Part shown: positions 1-13,500 of the stretch, in pieces
Layout: each line of letters opens with the position of its first letter
Position numbering within the stretch: the first letter of the stretch is position 1
Assembly (NCBI RefSeq): GCF_004210375.1
Contig: NC_134829.1
Coordinates: 23,638,034-23,702,033 of the forward strand
DNA from: Tachypleus tridentatus
Taxonomy: Eukaryota; Arthropoda; Merostomata; Xiphosura; Limulidae
Reading direction: 5' to 3'
Length of the DNA stretch: 64,000 bases
Translations under genes and position numbers: made by a program
The notes under the pieces: model-generated
What the model saw: the letters and a program-made list of their open reading frames with translations, nothing else
Told to the model about the DNA's origin: nothing
Databases searched by the model: none

Positions 1-950
1 CTATGATTGCCAAATACTGTTAAAAATGCCTTGTTTTACTTCACAAAAGTCAACTAACTTGTGTGGTTATTGTTTGACTTTCTCTATTTCCGTATGAGAC
101 TCTATAACTTTAGTAATATTCATATCGAGACTTTCTGCAAACCAAGCCTGATTGCCAATGTTCCACTGGCCTCTCCCCCTCCCCTTAGAGATATAGTTTT
201 ATCACATCACTGCGAGTTTGGAGCCATTCTCTTGCAGGAAAAGGGGTCCCTCTAGAATAAGTCATGTTTTTTGGAAAACCATTTGCTTGTATCTGTCAGA
301 AGTCATTGTACAATTGACTTTATTTTGTGGATTTCCAATAAAACTGATTTGAAACGTAGACTATACTTGTTAGTTTAGGCACAGCTTGAATGTACAATGG
401 TTTGTCATGTTTAAGTTGTTATTCATGTGTCTTCGTTCAGCTGTTAGGGACAGGTTTAAGTTTCTTTTTGTTGGAGAGGATGTCATTTAGTTTTATAGTG
501 CATTCTATATCCTTTAGAATTACATTTGTACTGTCTTTATCATCTGCTAGAATTTTAATGTCAGTGAGATTCTTCAGGTTATAGAAGCATTTGTTCTCTT
601 TCTTTAAGATGTTTTTTTTTCTTTCAACTATCGGCTTGGGATAACTAGGCTAATGACCTTGCTAGAGAATTATTGGATTTACACACGCAGATGACCTTTT
701 GGTCTTTTATTGACGCAAGTTTTGGAATAACCGTTCATAGTGACGCTGTTTGGGGAATGGAATATCGTTTTTATTTTTGACGATTAAAGGTTTAAGCTGT
801 GAAGTTTAGTGATAGTTGTATAGTGTGACTAGTATATGGTGGTGGACTAGTGATGAGACATGTTAGACAAGATATACTTTAAGAAAAAAAAGGCAAAATT
901 TAGATTTAAACAACTTCTAGTGATTTTTGTGACGAATTTGATGACGAATT
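1..950. other. AT-rich stretch without a recognisable gene
   Basis: No exon, repeat or RNA gene was recognised here. An AATAAA hexamer lies at 337-342 on the + strand and could end a transcript that enters from the left edge, but no coding sequence supports that. The short open frames are what chance would give. Confidence 0.5.
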
Positions 951-1216
951 GTTTTGAATTTCGCGCAAAGCTACTCGAGGGCTATCTGCGCTAACCGTTC
1001 CTAATTTAGCAATGTAAGACTAGAAGGAAGGCAGCTAGTCATCACCACCCACCGCCAACTCTTGGGCTACTCTTTTACCAACGAATAGTGGGAGTTGCCG
1101 TCACATTATAACGTTCCCACGGCTGAAAGAGCGAGTATATTTGGTACAACGGGGGTTTGAACCCTCGACCCTAGGATTACGAGTCGAGTGCCTTAACCTT
1201 CTGGCCGTGCCGGGAC
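951..1216 (-). mobile_element. SINE family A, near full length
   Basis: Minus-strand copy of the commonest repeat in the window. The family has a tRNA-like head (A box like TGGCCAGGTGGTTAAGGC, B box like GGGTTCGAATCCC, anticodon-loop-like ctcgtaa), then CACCAAACATG, a body of about 190 bases, and a CAAA-rich tail. Full length is about 265-275 bp. This copy runs from the tail-side motif ttgaatttcgcgc to a slightly decayed head. Confidence 0.9.
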
Positions 1217-3231
1217 TTCTGAGAAGCTACATACTTATTGTATATTAAGGCTCTGGAGGTCGTTGTGAAAAGAGGGCCTTTTTTTTTTCCAAGTGTAATG
1301 GAAGAAGGTAAACATCAATAAAAAATATGTGCTGACTATTATTAGAGTTTGAATGTAATGCTAAGAAGCTTTCAGAAAAAAAGAGAGAAAAATCTTTATT
1401 TTCTCTTTTCTGAATCTTAAATAATTTCATCCTCTCATTAGTTAATTTTCATGTGTTTTTTGTTGCTTCTTTAGTTGTTATTTTGAAAGATGTTTTAAAT
1501 TTCGTTCTGTCAATGGAACTACATTATCCATTATTGATCCTGTTAAGCCTGACGGTTGTATTTACGTATTCTTACGAGATGTCATAAATCCCTCTGTAAC
1601 AAATTTCTCCAAAGGAGAATTTGGTCAACCTTGGACCATATGTAATGATCGAAATAATCATGAATTTACACTTCCATAACTGACACGGAATATAGCTGTA
1701 CTCAGATATATTCACGTAGTATTTTTCGGCATGTACTAATCACAACCATGTTGATCAATTGTCTTACTTTTGCTCTACCCCCTGCAGCTATCAAAACCCT
1801 ATTATTAGCGTTTAGATTTACCACTGATCTACCAGGAGGCGTTCAAGGATTATAATATATTCAAAAGGTAAAACTTGGTTTGGAGAATATTCAGCAATAG
1901 TGCAACTGATTTCTTCTTATCGTAAGAGCTATTTAGCATACAAGTTCTTTCAAATACTAAGAATTAATATGAATAATCAAATTATAACGATTTTCTTCGG
2001 TGAAAAAATTAACTGGTCTAAGCACCAGTTTGTAACAGCTTTATGCCCGATTCTTTCAAACGAACTCTTGCAATTAATTTCTTTAACAGAGCTTACAACA
2101 ATTGTTTAACTAGACCTTGATTCACTACGAAATTGAAACGTTAAGAAACACCTTTTGAAAATAGCGGTTATCTTACAATTGTTAAAAGAACAACCCATAA
2201 TTTGCTATTAAGCGCAAATCTACATAACGAGTTATCCGTGTTTTGCTCATCGCGAGTATTGAAATCAGAATTTTAGCATGAGAAGCTCTCGGACTTAACG
2301 CTGGGCCATTAAAAGAGAGCAGATTTTTTTACAAATAAAGAAACATAACCGAAAAACTCGCATAACTCTTCAATATTTCAGTTATTTCTTGGCGTTATTT
2401 GTTTAGAAAATTATATAACAGGATTTTACCCTGAAATAAAACTACACTTTTTATTTAAAACTAAAGAGCTTCTCTCTGTTACTCTATGTTCATATTTCAT
2501 CTACAAATACACTTGTGGGGACTTTGGAGCCAATTGTCTTAGCAGAACAAACAAAAAAGGAAAAAAGTCATTTAAACATTCATGTCTAAAATCATATAAG
2601 ATTTTCAAGCAAGATCTGTCAGGTATTTCTCTTATTCCCACATACTGATTATTACTTACCTTTATTTATTCATAATTAAACAGAATAAAACACTAGAGGA
2701 CGTGTTGTTAGGCAAAATACTGGGATTATGGCTTGTTGCTAAGTGCATATTTCTAGATAATATAATAGAATTACATTAGCAACACCACAGGGATTCGTTG
2801 CAAGGAGACATCATACGAACAAGTTATCACACCAGATGGTGCATTACTAATATTTATCTCTTTCATATTATTTCATTTATTGTGTTGTCCTTGTTTTTAT
2901 AATTAATTACAATAGACGCTTTCTCGGATATTGTAAATAATAACAATACAAAAAACTCAATGTACATTCATGAAATTTTCAATATTTGAAGGTCTATTAT
3001 GAAATTACTACTTTCTGTTTTTATCTATAACTCGCATATCTGTCGTTTAAAACTACCATTGTTTTAAGTAAATCACTATTTTCAACAAAATCGAAGAGAT
3101 TTAAATTCTTAAAATCATGAATGTTTAGTTTACTATCTCTATCTTGAAACGCATCTAATATAATATTTTACTCATTTGAGTCAAAGCAACTGTGAAAGGT
3201 AGCCAGATAATTTCATGATAATCCAATATCA
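1217..3231. other. AT-rich stretch, nothing recognised
   Basis: About 2 kb between SINEs with no recognisable gene or repeat. The open frame at 1900-2109 shows no domain and no splice context. Confidence 0.5.
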
Positions 3232-3392
3232 CTCATCACCCACCGCCAACTCTTGGGCTACTCTTTTACTAACGAATATTGTGATTGACCATCACATTAT
3301 AACGCCTCCACGGCTGAAAGGGCGAGCATGTTTGGTGTGACGGGGATTCGAGCTCCCGACCTTTGGATTACGAGTCGACTGCCTCATCTATG
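3232..3392 (-). mobile_element. SINE family A, tail side missing
   Basis: Covers the body from the catcacccaccgcc motif to a decayed tRNA-like head. It lies head to head with the next copy, so the two heads almost touch. Confidence 0.85.
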
Positions 3393-3400
3393 AACTGTTG

Positions 3401-3673
3401 AGGCCCGGCATGGCCAGGTGGTTAAGGTACTCGACTTGTCATCTGAGGGTCGAGAGTTCGAATTCCTGTCGCACCAAACATGTTTGCCCTTTCAGCCGTG
3501 GGAGCGTTATAATGTGACGGTAAATCCCACTATTCGTTGGTAAAAAAGTAGTCCAAGAATTGGCGGTGGGTAGTGATGACTAGCTGCCTTCCCTCTTGTT
3601 TTACAGTTTTAAATTAGAGACGGCTAGCGCAGATAGCCCTCGTGTAGCTTTGCGCAAAATTCAAAACAAACCA
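3401..3673 (+). mobile_element. SINE family A, full length
   Basis: Begins aggcccggcatggcc and ends in an AAAACAAACC tail. The B box region (gagttcgaattcc) is slightly mutated. Head-to-head partner of the copy at 3232-3392. Confidence 0.92.
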
Positions 3674-4089
3674 AATTGATTGAAAACAAGATAGATAGGG
3701 CTATCGGTAATGAGCAGTTAAATTACAACACCAATATTTGAAAAAGTATGAAAGGAAATTCACGAAGCTAAAAACAAAATACAAAGAACATCAATAAGAA
3801 TAGAAATACGTTAATAAAGGACGTCAGTAGCAGAATAAAGCATTTGCAAAGATTAAATTAGCCATACTCCTTTCTAAATCTGATCAAGAATTCCAAACTA
3901 AAACTCATTTAATACAAAATATGGAATAGAAACATGTATTTGCTCTACGTCTATTACAATTGATATCGTGCCACTTGTGACTGCAGGAAATTCCTAAGCT
4001 ACTCTAATCATTTCACAATTTAATTGGCCATTTCAACAGCGTTTCCTTTTCGATAAAGTAATATACTATAATAGGAGAGTATCAAGGCT

Positions 4090-4640
4090 TAGTTTTAAAC
4101 AATTTCCAGAGTGTAAAAGTACGATAAGGAACAAGAAGCTATTCATCTTGCCACTTATTTAAAAGGACTTGCTTTAGTAACATTAAGTAACCTTCTAGAT
4201 GAGAGTCGTAAAAGATATCAGTCTTTGGTAGCTAACTGCCTTATCCAACATCAGGAGAAAGTATTCTGAGCAAAGTTTCAGAATAAGGTTCAGAGGAAAC
4301 AAGAGTTATTAATCAAACTTGAAGATGGTTTGGAGATGTCTACTCAACTATTTTACTCAAATATTTCACGTAAAATGGTAGATTATTTCGCACATGATCA
4401 ATTTAAAGAGCCATAATGGACGAGAAAATGGAAATGAGGTTGAAGCAAAGTAGGTCAATATCTTTATGGGAAGCTGTACAATTGGGAATGGAACTTGAAT
4501 CCATTAATAATGTTACACGTAAACAATTAAAAACACCAACAAGAAGTCAAAAAGTCATCACATTAAGTGGAATTGAAATAACAACTTCCTTTGATAATAA
4601 TCTGGAAGAATTTAAAGGATGATTAAAAAAAAAACTAGTT
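4090..4640 (+). mobile_element. Ty3/gypsy-type gag fossil
   Basis: Translation with breaks gives a gag-like string: EAIHLATYLKGLALVTLSNL, then a stretch matching the usual ...DESRKRYQSL... segment, then MEMRLKQSRSISLWEAVQLG and MELES. This order is typical of the capsid part of Ty3/gypsy-like gag proteins in invertebrates. A stop near 4268 and a frame change near 4412 break it. No protease or pol follows; a SINE sits directly downstream. Decayed, non-functional retrotransposon fragment. Confidence 0.7.
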
Positions 4641-4650
4641 AAACAACGCG

Positions 4651-4932
4651 GAGGCCCGGCATGGCCAGGTGGGTTAAGGCGTTCGACTCGTAATCTGAGG
4701 GTCGCGGGTTCGAATCCCTGTCACACCAAACATGATCGCCCTTTCAGCCCTGGGGGCGTTATAAAGTTACGATCAATCCCACTATTCGTTGGTAAAAGAG
4801 TATCGCAAAAGTTGACGGTGGGCGATGATGACTAGCTGTCTTCCTTTTAGTCTTACACTGCTAAATTAGGGACGGTTAGCGCAGATAGCTCTCGTGTAGA
4901 TTTGCGCGAAATTCAAACAAAGAAACAAACGA
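4651..4932 (+). mobile_element. SINE family A, full length
   Basis: Intact tRNA-like head with A box (tggccaggtgggttaaggc) and B box (gggttcgaatccc), complete body and a tail of AAACAAAC repeats. It lies immediately downstream of the gypsy gag fossil. Confidence 0.93.
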
Positions 4933-5632
4933 ACACAATGCGGGGAAAACAAGCCTAGAATTGTAGACAGAAACTTTTAGGGAATAACACACTTTCCCTT
5001 AAAAAAGGTCAATAAAAGTGAGCTGTAATAATTTTGAGAAGGAGTTGACAGATAAGAACACAACCAGATTAAAGGAATAACAAAGAGCTGATTAGAAATC
5101 AAATAAATAAAACTTAGCTGGGTTTATGGTTCAAAGCTCAGCTGGGAATGTTTTACTTGCTCTAAATGAAAAAAAATTCTTTACAAAAACCGTCTAAATG
5201 TCCAGGGGTTTATTCATAGAAAACATTGTAGTTTGTTGATCGACACTAATAACGGAGAAAAACTTGTGAAATATAGAAACGACATAAATATGTAAGTTAG
5301 GGAAGCTTTCAAGAACAATGAGTGAGTACACCATAGCTAGTAGTAAGAGTAATCGGGCATATTAAATTACTTGATCGATTAGCAGTGGAATTATGTAAGT
5401 TTATACACGAAATAGGCATATTATTAGTGAGACATTTTCTTTTGAAATATCGTATTTGAATTTAGAACTACAACCTGTGTCAAAGTATGCGTAGCCGGTA
5501 GTAAACGTTATATGAGAAATAAAATAGTTAGATGGACTGAATTTTGTGTTGTTTGATAAAATAATCCAAAAGATAGGATACACTACAACAAAATATTTTA
5601 TGAATTAAATGATTTTTATTCTGTTATCTTCG
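4933..5632. other. AT-rich stretch, nothing recognised
   Basis: Could be further remnant of the gypsy element whose gag lies upstream, but I see no zinc knuckle, protease or LTR. Confidence 0.4.
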
Positions 5633-5775
5633 TTTGAATTTCGCAAAAAGCAGTGTAAGACTAGAGGGAAGGCAGCTAGTTATCATCACCCGCCGCCAAC
5701 TCTTGGCTATACTTTTACCAACGAATAGTGGGATTGACCGTCACATTATAACGCCCCCACGGCTGGGAGGGCGAC
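5633..5775 (-). mobile_element. SINE family A, head missing and tail part deleted
   Basis: Keeps tttgaatttcgc and the body from cagtgtaagactaga to cacggctgggagggcga. The block with ctatctgcgctagcc is deleted and the tRNA-like head is absent. Confidence 0.85.
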
Positions 5776-6448
5776 CTGTTACCAGAAGAATAAAAGATAT
5801 ATACTTGTTTTCTAGAGGATATTAAACTTTAATTTCAGTTCATACCACTACTATCTTTTCTAGTTTTTTTTATTGAGTTCGGAACGAACAAATTATAATA
5901 ACTAATAAAGATAAGAATTAAATATTTTGAATTTTAATTTAAAAAAATGCTGAACATTTTCCTGCAAAAAGATCACACTATTTTTATGAAACTAAATTGT
6001 AATAGAATGAACTTCAAGTAAAATGAAATTAATAATAGAGAAAGAGAGCAAACGTATTGAATATTCACTCAAAACAGATCGAAATCTATTTGCGTTTTTA
6101 AATACCGAAAGACATGCTGTGGAAAGTGTGGTCTTGAGTGTACTGGGTATACTCACACATAGTTATAATGGAAGTAGATTAAATTAACCTTCGAACAACA
6201 CCTACTTAAAAAAAGGGAGAGAGAGGAAATAAAAACAGGTTTTGATTTACATTATCCGTGCTTACAAACAGAAAATCTGTTTGTCACTGAATCTCCATTT
6301 AAGATCCCTTAAAACTGTGCATATTTGCAACTTAACAAGGTCTTCTGAATAAGCTATATTAACAAAACACTGAGAATGAGTAATAGAAACCTAACATATA
6401 CCAAAACTAGTCTGTGACAACCACTACTAAACAATCTATACTAGTATT
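5776..6448. other. AT-rich stretch, nothing recognised
   Basis: No gene, RNA or repeat recognised between two SINE copies. Confidence 0.4.
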
Positions 6449-6725
6449 GGCTCTGCATGGCCAGGTGTTTAGGGCGCTAGACTCGTAATCTGAGGATCGC
6501 AGATTTGAATCCCCGTCGCACCAAACATACTCATCTTTTAAGCAGTGGGGCATTATAACGTGACAGTAAATCCTATTATTCGTTGGTTAAAGAGTAACGT
6601 AAGACTTGGCGGTCGGTGGTGATGATCAGCTGCCTTCCTTCTAGTCTTACACTACTAAATTAGGGACAACTAGCGTTGATAACCCTTGTGTAGCTTTGAG
6701 CGAAATTCAAAAAACAAACAAAGAA
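6449..6725 (+). mobile_element. SINE family A, full length, diverged
   Basis: Begins ggctctgcatggccaggtg. Several substitutions and small deletions in head and body suggest an older copy. The tail reads AAAAAACAAACAAAG. Confidence 0.88.
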
Positions 6726-7374
6726 ATTAGCAGTATTAGTACTAGTTTTATGAGTAAATAGATAGCCTGTAGTTTAATATTTATATTATTACACTTTGGT
6801 AACTGTAAATTCTAATTGTTTTGACGTTTCCAGCCTCCAGCTTTGCAATCAGAGTTTCAAATGGTCATTTGTGTGTTTTTCTATCAAATTCGATAAACAT
6901 TTAGCTACTTATACATCGATTTCTATTAATCTAATCTGTAAAATTTAAATTTGTCATCATTTGAAGCAAATCGCATATTCTCAAATTAGGAGTGTGTTAG
7001 TTAAGATTCTAAAACAGTTGTTTTCTAAATTAAATAAACAAACTGAAATAAAAAAAATTAAATGTTACATTTGTTTTAGATCAGATTACGAACCAATAAC
7101 TCATTGAGTTACCAGCTCAGACATAATTTTTTTTCGTATTGTTTATGTAATATTGGATGCTTTCACTTTTTTTATTTTGTGATCTAATATATGTAACACT
7201 TCTTCTTTTTGTAGCCATTTGGTTTGAAAATTTATAAATTACTTGTTATACTGTTCACTTATTTGTTACTTTATGTATTTGGTGTTTAAAAAATTTTTGG
7301 CCTTTAACATGCTAATAATCACAGCTACACGCTAAATTTACGAACCATACATACTTACTTCAAGTTGCGCAACA

Positions 7375-7508
7375 GTGACTTTTATATCAATAAACAACCT
7401 CCATTTTGATTGCTATTGGCTAATCCACGAAGGCGGAGTCTTCTCAGAGTCTTCTCATAAGGACGAACCTAACTAAAAACCCAGAAAAAGAGATTGAGTG
7501 TCGTTGAA
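7375..7508 (+). promoter_or_regulatory. Probable HGD promoter and 5' leader
   Basis: The ATG of exon 1 is at 7509. Upstream is an inverted CCAAT box (ATTGG at 7415-7419), a weak TATA-like stretch (ttatatcaa at 7381-7389), and a stretch less AT-rich than its surroundings (ccacgaaggcggagtcttctc). The start context gaaATGa has A at -3. The position of the transcription start is inferred only. Confidence 0.35.
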
Positions 7509-7529
7509 ATGACTAAGGAACCTTTGCAG
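7509..7529 (+). CDS. HGD: HGD coding exon 1
   Basis: Encodes MTKEPLQ, followed by the donor gtatga. The start is chosen because this ATG joins in phase 0 to exon 2 and gives an N-terminus of the length usual for the family (human MAELKYIS corresponds to MTKEPLQYLR). Confidence 0.85.
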
Positions 7530-10500
7530 GTATGATAATTTTTATGTTCAAAATTTTCTTTAAATTACATATTTCAACAGAGGTTAGATATAGTTAGTAG
7601 CATGAAAAACCTTTTTAATTTGCGGACCTCTCAGCTAATCGATGTTTTCGTTTTGAAAAACAAAAAAACAACAAAAAACGTTCCGTTTAGATGAAAAGTT
7701 GTATTCTGAAAGTAAATGTTTTGATTCATATAAATTTAATTTTACTAAGATATTGTAAATATATGCCTTAAAATATTTTTTTAAATCTCGGACACGACGC
7801 ACGGATCCCCTGAAGTACTTTTGCTGACTCCAGTTTGAGAAACGCCGATCTACGACATATGTGACAAAAATAATCTAGTATATTTATTAAGTTTGCTTTA
7901 TTTTTCCAATAAAATATTAAAATGGTTTTAAACGGTGTTTCCTGAAAAATAGATAAGTTATTTATAATCGGTCATGCTCTGGATTGAATGTAGCTCGGTG
8001 GTCAGTGTGCTCGCTGGATTATAGAACTACAGGCCCATCGATCTTGTCCAGTTACTACAAATAATAATAATACATCACGTTTGTATCTATGGGCTGTTCG
8101 TGTATTACAAGAAATATGGTCAAATCGAACCATTTGGTCAGACAAAAGTAGTTGAAGAGTTGATGATGGGTACTGTTGACTAGTCTATTTTATATGAAAA
8201 TTAGAACGATTAGTGCAGACAGCCCTCGTGTTGCTTTGCTCTAAGTTCAGCAGAGTTCGTTAAGCAGACAAAATTTTAAGACCTATTTGCGATTATATAT
8301 TGACGACAGTACAAAGAACTAATTGCCATATGTCCTCCATTGACACAATGGTATGTATGCGAATTTACAATGCTAGAAACTGGGTTTCGATGCCCGTGGT
8401 AGGCAGAACACATATTATTCTATTAGGTAGCCTTGTGCTTAATTTCGAACAATACTGGCTGTTATGTATTCGCGTTTCGTAGGGCTGCTTGAGTAAGGAA
8501 TGCACGACACAGTTCTCTGACGAAGATAAACTAGCATACTTAACACAAATGACCTTGACTGTAGAAATTCTTTACTTGAGACTTAAAAGAAAAATAGTCG
8601 CCAATAAACAAAAACATATGAATATTTAAAAAGTGCTTTAATCTTCACTTTAGCGTGTTAGTAAAATAGCAAAATAAAATAAACACGAACTCAAGTTTAT
8701 GACTGTATTTCAGAAGTTGGACTGATTTAGCAATATTAAAGTTGTTTTTCCATGCCTTCTTCCTCAAATTCCAGTGGTTCAGTGATAACCTTAAAGGCAT
8801 TTACGCTTTCAAAAGACTGGTTTTTCGTTACCCCTGGTGAGCAAAGTGCATATAGCGCCTAAACGCAAACAAGTTATGCTAGATATTAATAAAGCTCATA
8901 TCAAATCTTATTTATCACAGGAATGTTATAAACTGAGATTAAATATCATTTATTATTCAGATATCTATATCTTCTTTCTCTGTCTTCGTAACTATTTATA
9001 TTACTATCAGCTCATAATTAATATTTACAGTTCGAGAAATATAATTAATACATAAAACTAATTCAGGTCTAACTGAGGCTCTTCGAATAGTAAAGCGTCA
9101 TGAAGTTTTATAAAAAGTTTAACATTGTTCTAAATGCGCGATTCAGTGAACATGTTCAAAAGATTTTACCTTTTTCCTTGCAAATAGTGAATCCTATCAA
9201 TAAGTAAATTATTTGCTTTATTGTGTAAACAAAAATAATAATTCATCACCGTCTTTTATACGTAATCCCAGGGAAAGGCTTAGTTCATTAAAATTTGTTT
9301 TACCCCCGAAAACTGAGTGTTATAAATATGAAAATGATTTTATTTATTATATGAATAATAATAATAACATTTCCTCATTATCTTTTCTTTGTAATCCAAA
9401 GACAGAGGCATGAAGAATAACAGGCTGTTTTATTATTTTTTCTTTTGTTCCAGTATCTTCGCGGATTCCGGAACGAATTTCATTCTGAAGATCCGAGGTG
9501 TCCTGGATCTTTGCCAACAAAACAGGTTGGTATATTTATATTCTAGATTTATCACATGAGGAGGAATGGGTGGATCTGCTGAACATATATGGTGATTATT
9601 GCTTAATGTAAAGTTCAAATTATGTGTTAAGTTTTGTAGTTTTTTGTTTTTTTTTTAAATTTCGGGCAAAGCTACTCAAGGGCTATCTGCGCTAAGTTTT
9701 ATAGACGAGATGCATGTGAATATGTATATATGATTCGGTAAAAATTTTTCTAGTTCATACTACGAGCTTATATTTGATGCCCCGAAGTGGCAGAGTGATA
9801 TGTGTGCGGACTTACAACGCTAGAAACCGGGTGTAGATACCCGTGGTGGGCAGAGCACAGATAGCTCATTGTTTAGCTTTGGGCTTAACTTCAAACAAAC
9901 AATAAAAAATGCAAATGTATGAGAGCAATTTAATTTTATCATTCAGTATAATGTGGGTTAAATACAATTCTAAAAGTATTTTCATGGATAATCATTGAAA
10001 TTTTATTTCTGTCGCCTATTTATCAATTACATTTGCTATTACAACACCGTATTGTGCACGTGTTATAGAAATTTGTTCACCAAAAAACAAATACAAAAGC
10101 AAACGAAAACTTGTTATTCAGCCTATTTTGTCAATACGCTTAAAAGAGCAGTTAATTAAGCGTAGGTTTAAACTATTGCACAGTACATTGAGTTTTAGTC
10201 ACTGGTTAAATTATAGAACTATATAATTAAATCGGAGTGGGCTAAATGACAAAATGTATATAGATATAAGTGTGTGTTGAAATCATAGGACGAAATATGC
10301 AACTATGCCTTTATGCACAGTGGACATCGGTAATAAATCGTTTTCAGGAAATACAAAATTGTTCGTTTGTTTTGGAATTTCACGCAAAGCTACACGGGGG
10401 CTATCTTCGCTAGTCGTCCCTAATTTAGCAGTGTAAGACTAGAGGGAAGGCAGCTAGTCATCACCACCCGCCGCCAACTCTTGGGCTACTCTTTTACTAA

Positions 10501-13500
10501 CTAATAGTGGGATCGACCGTACATTATAACGCCCCCACGGCTAAAAGGGCGAGCATGTTTGGTGCGACGGGGATTCGAACCCGTGGCCCTCAGATGAGGA
10601 ATCGAACGCCTTAACCCACTTGGCCATGCCGAGCCGAAGTACAAAATACCTACCTTGATTTCATAATTATGACAATAGTACGGGCATGGACACTATATGT
10701 TTTATGCCCCATAAGGGTAAAAGTAAAATTTTAAAATTATGTTTTCCGTAGTTTTCTGGTTATACACAGAGAGATGCTAACGTGAATTATTAACTTTCTT
10801 TAAGTGCCGAACAGCGCTCGGTGGAGTCCAATCCCTTAGTTATTTGATTATCTCATGTAATATCAACGTTGTTTTCAATTGCTGAACGAGTGTTTCGTGT
10901 CAGCGAATCGTATGGTAGTTACTAATAGAATCGTTCTTGATCACTAACTATTGGCTATCTGATATGACAAGAACCAATCATTGTTTTCTTGTGTAAAGAA
11001 CTTGAATGTTTAATAATATACAATTGTAATGTATAGGGTTGGGAGAGCAGGTTCTAGACAGATTTAATCCAGTTATAACAGGTATTGGGTACAGATGAGA
11101 AGTTTATTTATTTACGTTTTATTTATTTATTTACGTTTGTCACTCGAGTATACTTCTCATTTTGTTCACTCACTAAATGAGGAAAGTTAGTGTTTGTGTA
11201 GCGCTGGTTCCACTATTTAAGATGTAAAGGGTTTTCATAGATTTGGTACTGAAAAGAAGCAAGACCTTGGATTTCATGCAGTATATTTTATATAGTTTAA
11301 TGTAATTTTAGGCTTAACTCGGGGTACCTTCCATTCAGTGTTTTATTTTAACTTGTAAGGGAGAATTACACGCACCGACATGAACATTTTAGTTTTTATT
11401 AAAGGTTTTGTTTCCTCTGTCAGTTGCACATATATGAGCTCTTATCCTACTGTTAATTGTGTTATTATTCATTAGCATTTTAACTTGATATATTTGATTA
11501 AATATTTGTTTTCTATGCAAATTTGTGCCTTTTTCGTTTTTTGTGATCTATCTGTTGCAACTCATTGGGAAACATGCACTGAATCTAAAGTGCGAGAGTT
11601 CCTTGTTATACGTAAGCCTAACTAAAGTACGGGAATTACTTTTTATTAACATGGCTGATTACTTTGTTTTGCTGGTAATTTTAGAAATATCACAGTAGTA
11701 AACAATTTTTTTCGACGCAATTTCTGATGTATTTGAGTTAAAAATTATTCCGTTTTGTTCTATGTTTGAAATATTTTGTATGGCCTAGCGCGTTAAGACG
11801 TGCGCTTCGTAATCTGAGGGTCGCGGGTTCGCGCCCGAGTCGCGCCAAACATGCTCGCCCTACCAGCCGTGGGGGCGTTATAATGTGACGGTCAATCCCA
11901 CTTTTCGTTGGTAAAAGAGTAGCCCAAGAGTTGGCGGTGGGTGGTGATGACTAGCTGCCTTCCCTCTAGTCTTACACTGCTAAATTAGGGACGGCTAGCA
12001 CAGATAGCCCTCGAGTAGCTTTGTGCGAAATTTCAAAACAAAACGAAATATTTTGTTTTTCTTTCATTCGTTTGCCTTTTCTGCTAGTTTATAAGTTTAA
12101 CTACGTCTTCATGCATGTGATACATAAGTACAATAGGTGGGACATGTGAAGAAAATTATGGTCGAAAGCTGGTTCAAAATATATCTTCACTAAGACCTAA
12201 TTCACAGAAGATGCATATGAATACGAATTGAGGTAGTTGGTTATTTTACTGAATAATTGAAAACCAAAGTAAGGGGTTTTAAAGTGTAAGAATAATAAAA
12301 TACCACAGAAAGAAAGGATGAAAGAATATTAATACATAATCAAAACTGATTTAAGATTAACATATCTAATAATTAACTCTATAAACCTAATACATTATTT
12401 TTAACAACCTTTCTATGGAGATTGAGTTAGACATACTAAAACGATTCTGGAACCTTAACTAGTCATTACAGGCCATGTGATTACATTTGGTCATACTCGA
12501 TCTGATGACTGTGCATATTTTCAGTAGCCGTGAGACATAGTCTTTATTACAAAATGCTCAGTTGTAAAACATAATTTTCTAAAGCTCACTCTACCTTCCT
12601 GAAGAATTTTCATAAACCTTCTGAAGTATAATAATGTCCAGAACTATTTTCAACAATTTAACTCACAGACATCCGTAGTTACTTGGATCCAGCTAGTTGG
12701 CTGATATATTTTTGTGTGGAACAGCATGAATACCTCTTGTTTCATTCTCCATCTGCTTGAGGTATGCAAAGATTGAACAACTTGGTCGTAGAAGTGTAGT
12801 GTTTCATTTGAATATACCACAGAATCATCTTGTGTATGCTTATGTCACTTACCATGGAGAAATTCTTTCAGAATGTATAATACTTTTACCTGTTAGAAAG
12901 TGGACGGCTTTTGCCATTGGCCCTTGCGTTTTGGGGTTCTCACTTGTTAATTTTCTTATTATGACTGAAGAAGTTCGACTTGTTTCAGGTCTTTTTATGA
13001 ATAGTCTTGGTACCACTAGTTGTTTCCAATACCATTAAAAACATTGGGTATATTTTCCTGTCTTGGAAGTTTATATTGGACGAATGGCCTTTTCGTCACT
13101 CGATATATCTGACGTAGTATGGTTGACTGTTCATCGTTTTGTTCTAAGAGTGTAAATTTACTAGCTCCAAAATATTTTTTTTAGATTTTTTAAAAAAAAA
13201 GAACGCGGAAAAATAACACCTCAAAAATAATTTTTAAAAAATCTTGTCTCCAGGAAAGTATATATCAAACTTACAAACGTTTGCTATTTAAATCTAGTAA
13301 ATCCATTATATGTCTTACGATGTTTTTTCTAATATTATTCAGTAATTCATGTATTTTTTTTTTTTTTTAGAATAGCCCTCAACGTTGTCCGTACGGGCTG
13401 TATCCTGAACAACTGTCTGGGACTTCTTTTACTTCTCCTAGAGAGACAAACAGTCGCAGGTTATACATTTTACTTTCTGGTTAAGCATCTTCAAATTGAG

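Noticed and set aside
4651-4740. tRNA gene (similar heads at all family A copies)
   Set aside because: The A and B boxes fit, but no clean cloverleaf acceptor stem is seen and the sequence continues into the SINE body; these are tRNA-derived, not tRNAs.
7415-7429. 15-base identity between the HGD promoter region and exon 10 (attggctaatccacg)
   Set aside because: A handful of 15-base matches is expected by chance in an AT-rich 64 kb sequence; no further similarity surrounds it.
12757-13038. 93-codon open frame on the + strand as a nested gene in HGD intron 2
   Set aside because: No domain, no matching copy that stays open, and it lies inside repeat family U.
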